Below, piece by piece: positions 61,638-64,000 of a stretch of 64,000 nucleotides of DNA. Source of the DNA: Flaviramulus_B aquimarinus (GTDB lineage Bacteria; Bacteroidota; Bacteroidia; Flavobacteriales; Flavobacteriaceae); the NCBI RefSeq assembly GCF_039543205.1, contig NZ_BAABJH010000001.1:620001-684000 (forward strand), in the 5' to 3' direction. Position 1 is the stretch's first letter; every line of letters begins with the position of its first letter. The translations under genes and the position numbers were made by a program. Below the pieces are notes generated by a model, which worked only from the letters and a program-made list of their open reading frames with translations, searched no databases and was not told the origin of the DNA.

Positions 61638-62818
61638 TACGAGAATCTTTCTGTCAACTTTCCATTTTCTGTAATTTTGGCACGCTGTAAAACCCCATCA
61701 GCATCATTATTAAAAAATGCAGGAATAACATGTTTTAAAAACTGCTCACCAAAGCCTTCACTGGCATCTTGTGGGAGTTCACATGGTAAATTATCAACTG
61801 CCATAACAACTATGGCATTGTCGTCCTTAAAGTCTATTTCAGATTCTGTATTTGGGTCATAACCATAAATAGGGGCTGCTATAGTTGAAGCTCGAAGTGT
61901 CGTTGCTACAGGTCCATCAACATCACAACTTACATCCGCCACCACTTTTATGTTGAAGTCTGATGATTTCACATCATCTCTGGTATACAAATAAGGAGCG
62001 CCATCCCCATAAAAATGACCTGCAATATAATAATCGGTTACCTTAGCAAACCGCATGAAATTAGATTCATAATCTTGTGGATTATTGAAAAAATCTAGAT
62101 TATCGATAATTTTTTCGTCTTTGCGTTTATTGTAATCCAGTACATCTATTTTACAATATACGGGTTCGTTAAACGTGTTATTTAAATAATCCTGAACTGA
62201 AACACTTTTAATAGCCATAGCATCCAACATTTCCTGAGCACCATTAGATACTTTTCCACTTCCTGTAAGTAGTATTTTTATGTTAGGTAATTTTATGTTA
62301 TTTAACTCATTTATAAGTGCTACTTGATTTGGTAAAGGCCCTGCTTTTGGTAAATTCCACACATTGTATTTTAACCCCCATGCTCTAAACCCATTATAAG
62401 CTCCTACGATACCAGCGTAACGACCAAAACCTATTAATCTAAACCCTTTGTTACTAACTATAGTTTCATGGTCATAAAGCGCTATGTTTTTTTCTAAAAT
62501 AGCTTTTAGTAGTTTTCGATTATAGGGTTGTTTTTTAATGGTATGCGAAAAGAAAAAGTATTTTTTGTTTGGAATGAGGGCTTTTATTGGGACTTCCTTT
62601 ACACCTATCATAACATCGCAATCTGAAATATTTTCTGTGACTTCCAACCCAGCATTTTTATATTGTTCATCTGAAAATACTCGAATATCTGAGGTTTCGA
62701 CTTTAAAAGTAGCTTCAGGAAATTGTTTTTGTGCTTCTGATAATTTTGACGGTGAAAATACCACACGGCGGTCTGGCGGGTTTTTACGTTCTTTTATAAT
62801 GGCAAATTTGATATTCAT
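61610..62818 (-). CDS. NAD(P)-dependent oxidoreductase, alanine dehydrogenase/saccharopine dehydrogenase (Lys1-like) family
   Basis: A 402-residue enzyme of the AlaDh/PNT superfamily. The N-terminal domain has IIKERKNPPDRRVVFSP (substrate Arg motif), and the nucleotide-binding part carries ILLTGSGKVSNGAQEMLDAM with the glycine pattern. A later ADVSCDVDGPVATTLRAST is distinctive of Lys1-like proteins. The true reaction may be lysine-forming saccharopine dehydrogenase or another amino acid oxidoreductase; this cannot be decided by eye. The frame extends to an ATG at 62842, but the ATG at 62818 starts at the conserved sequence MNIKFAIIKE. Confidence 0.82.
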   Translation of the reverse strand: MNIKFAIIKERKNPPDRRVVFSPSKLSEAQKQFPEATFKVETSDIRVFSDEQYKNAGLEVTENISDCDVMIGVKEVPIKALIPNKKYFFFSHTIKKQPYNRKLLKAILEKNIALYDHETIVSNKGFRLIGFGRYAGIVGAYNGFRAWGLKYNVWNLPKAGPLPNQVALINELNNIKLPNIKILLTGSGKVSNGAQEMLDAMAIKSVSVQDYLNNTFNEPVYCKIDVLDYNKRKDEKIIDNLDFFNNPQDYESNFMRFAKVTDYYIAGHFYGDGAPYLYTRDDVKSSDFNIKVVADVSCDVDGPVATTLRASTIAAPIYGYDPNTESEIDFKDDNAIVVMAVDNLPCELPQDASEGFGEQFLKHVIPAFFNNDADGVLQRAKITENGKLTERFSYLQDYVDGN

Positions 62819-62878
62819 TTGATAATGGTTTACTGACACCAAATACTTTGGTATAAATTTTGAACTAATGTAACGGGA

Positions 62879-62913
62879 TTTGGAAGCTTATACAAACTTT
62901 TTTGATAACTTTG
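62879..62913 (+). promoter_or_regulatory. Promoter of ssrA
   Basis: TTTG (62879-62882), 23 bases, and a perfect -7 TAACTTTG (62906-62913). The precursor would start near 62920, giving about 120 bases of leader that must be removed before the mature 5' end at 63041. Confidence 0.6.
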
Positions 62914-63040
62914 CTGCCCACGTTAAGGATTGAGTCCTGATGACTATCCGAATTGAAGCTTTTCCTGTTTTTTATAGAAAAGTAACAATTTAGGTTTAAT
63001 TCTATAATGTAAATTAAAATGAACTATTTCATTTAAAAAC

Positions 63041-63431
63041 GGGGTCGACTGGTTTTGACAGCGAGATTAATTGAACGGTAAGCACGTCGTGTAATGGCAT
63101 TGAAACACGTTAAAGGCTAGACCAAATTTTAAACGGCGAGAATAACTACGCTTTAGCTGCATAATCTGAATTATAGTAAGATTGGCCTAGTCCCGCAAGG
63201 CGGGAAAGCTTTATGTCTCCGGAAAGCCTTGGTTAACGGCGTTCCATACGAGGCATCGTAAATGTTAACATAGATTGGGTAGCACTTTGATACCTTTTTG
63301 AAACTAAAGAAGATAAGTTATGAGTGGGTTGTCTTTAACCAGCTTATAATCGAAAACCCAAGAAAAGAATAAACGTGTAGAAAACTCTTTAGTTACTTGT
63401 TTGGACGAGAGTTCGATTCTCTCCGACTCCA
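63041..63431 (+). ncRNA. ssrA: Transfer-messenger RNA (tmRNA)
   Basis: tmRNA rescues stalled ribosomes and tags the unfinished protein for proteolysis. The 391-base gene starts GGGGTCGACTGG and ends with the T arm GAGAGTTCGATTCTCTC and CGACTCCA; the ends pair as the acceptor stem. The tag reading frame is visible at 63135-63164: GGC GAG AAT AAC TAC GCT TTA GCT GCA TAA, encoding GENNYALAA. This tag is typical of flavobacteria. A 14-base-pair terminator stem follows directly. CCA is not encoded (ACTA follows). Confidence 0.97.
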
Positions 63432-63435
63432 CTAT

Positions 63436-63475
63436 AACACCTAGAAAATTAATTGATTTTCTAGGTGTTATTATT
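63436..63475 (+). terminator. Terminator after ssrA
   Basis: AACACCTAGAAAAT (63436-63449) pairs perfectly with ATTTTCTAGGTGTT (63456-63469) around a six-base loop, followed by an AT-rich tail. It begins five bases after the mature tmRNA end. Confidence 0.9.
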
Positions 63476-63545
63476 AAAGTTATTTCTATCTTCATCCATA
63501 TAAATATTAAGACCGATTGCTTTTTGATACAGACAATCATAAAAC

Positions 63546-63587
63546 TAAAAAACCCATATAAATTATAATTCATATGGGTTTATTTTT
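63546..63587. terminator. Hairpin terminator after the leftward small protein gene
   Basis: AAACCCATAT (63550-63559) pairs with ATATGGGTTT (63572-63581). On the minus strand a run of T follows, consistent with termination of the gene at 63604; on the plus strand TATTTTT also follows, so it may act both ways. Confidence 0.75.
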
Positions 63588-63603
63588 AAAGAAAACAAAA
63601 GAC

Positions 63604-63873
63604 TTAACCTACCTTTTGTTTTTCTTTCATTTTTTCTAACAACATTAATTCATGTTGTATTTCTTCTTTTCTTTTATTAAAATTTCTAACCTTTTCATCA
63701 ATCATTTCCTGATGCTTAATACGTTCTTGACGTCTTATCGCTAATCGTTCTAATTCTTTCTTTTCTTCTTTTTTATGTTTCATTTTTTGCATAGCTACAG
63801 ATAAATAAGAATATCCGTATATACTTAAAAATAACAATGTAATAATTCCTAATATTACGTAACCGTTTTCCAT
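63604..63873 (-). CDS. Small membrane-anchored coiled-coil protein
   Basis: An 89-residue protein with one N-terminal membrane segment (about 5-25, VILGIITLLFLSIYGYSYLSV) and a highly charged helix rich in Lys, Glu and Gln that is likely a coiled coil (about 30-85). No family is recognised. It is transcribed leftward and followed by a good terminator hairpin, which supports it being a real gene. It may be part of an unseen operon that continues beyond the window start of the same strand (64000 side). Confidence 0.75.
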   Translation of the reverse strand: MENGYVILGIITLLFLSIYGYSYLSVAMQKMKHKKEEKKELERLAIRRQERIKHQEMIDEKVRNFNKRKEEIQHELMLLEKMKEKQKVG

Positions 63874-64000
63874 GTTTTTAAAAAATAAGGGGTTAAAATT
63901 CCAATAAACATAATGTTATCAAAATCAAGCCTTTAAATTAAATATTTATTAATAAAAAAGCAAACTTTCAGTAAAGATATGTAAAAGGCTTTCTTAACAA

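Noticed and set aside
62937..62943. CTGATGA, the core motif of hammerhead ribozymes, in the tmRNA leader
   Set aside because: No GAAA box with a supporting stem II follows, so the hammerhead fold is not supported.
63304..63573. Open frame of 89 codons on the minus strand overlapping the tmRNA 3' half and its terminator
   Set aside because: It is antisense to a clear RNA gene, crosses the terminator hairpin and has no family features.

Overview
The window is a chromosomal segment of a member of the Flavobacteriaceae (phylum Bacteroidota). The evidence is a low-GC sequence, many promoters of the Bacteroidota type (TTTG about 19-21 bases upstream of TAnnTTTG), frequent TTG start codons, and family-typical proteins: GLPGLI protein, CarboxypepD_reg-like outer membrane proteins, Rieske/glutamate-synthase fusion, DUF2279, membrane pyrophosphatase, a long GAPDH and a tmRNA tag reading GENNYALAA. 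Most of the window looks like core chromosome. I saw no transposase gene, prophage, CRISPR array or plasmid gene.

Layout. 1-5.6 kb: a leftward operon (GNAT, prmC, ligA, the last cut by the window edge) faces a rightward operon (lipoprotein, ribD, HAD phosphatase, YigZ). 5.6-8.8 kb: a thioesterase, then dnaA, a low-molecular-weight tyrosine phosphatase and a tetrapyrrole-methylase-family methyltransferase. 8.8-12.9 kb: leftward cell-wall genes (dapF, GNAT, mltG, DUF2279, and separately a lysozyme-like protein). 13-18.2 kb: HtrA protease, GAPDH, a membrane coiled-coil protein, a broken GNAT gene and a DUF481 protein. 18.2-18.6 kb: a structured intergenic region (candidate small RNA) and tRNA-Tyr. 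18.8-24.8 kb: an outer membrane protein plus GLPGLI protein, divergent from a histidine kinase/response regulator pair, with a 10-bp-spaced direct repeat between them. 24.8-26.2 kb: a secreted protein and a deoxynucleoside kinase.

26.5-30.6 kb is the most unusual block: five tightly packed genes encoding a Rieske/glutamate-synthase-like flavoprotein, two small membrane proteins, a ferric-reductase-like membrane domain fused to a second Rieske domain, and a membrane-anchored protein with a C-x15-C-x3-C motif. It reads as an undescribed membrane electron-transfer system. Next come membrane and soluble pyrophosphatases, an M1 peptidase, a cysteine-synthase-family enzyme, a LolC/E-type permease, a NamZ-type muramidase, a fatty acid hydroxylase, a YkgJ protein, a methyltransferase, and a TPR/outer-membrane-barrel pair separated by a 12-copy TTCTAAC tandem repeat.

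47.7-56.7 kb: ftsE, then a surface glycan locus (methyltransferase, two GT2 and one GT4 glycosyltransferases, a phosphoethanolamine-transferase-like enzyme and two paralogous O-antigen flippases) arranged as two convergent units. 57-64 kb: typA, kdsA, small proteins, a short-chain dehydrogenase with no usual start codon, an alanine/saccharopine dehydrogenase-family enzyme, tmRNA and a small membrane protein. kdsA, the glycan genes, the phosphoethanolamine transferase and the LolC/E permease all point to outer-membrane lipopolysaccharide and envelope assembly as a shared theme.
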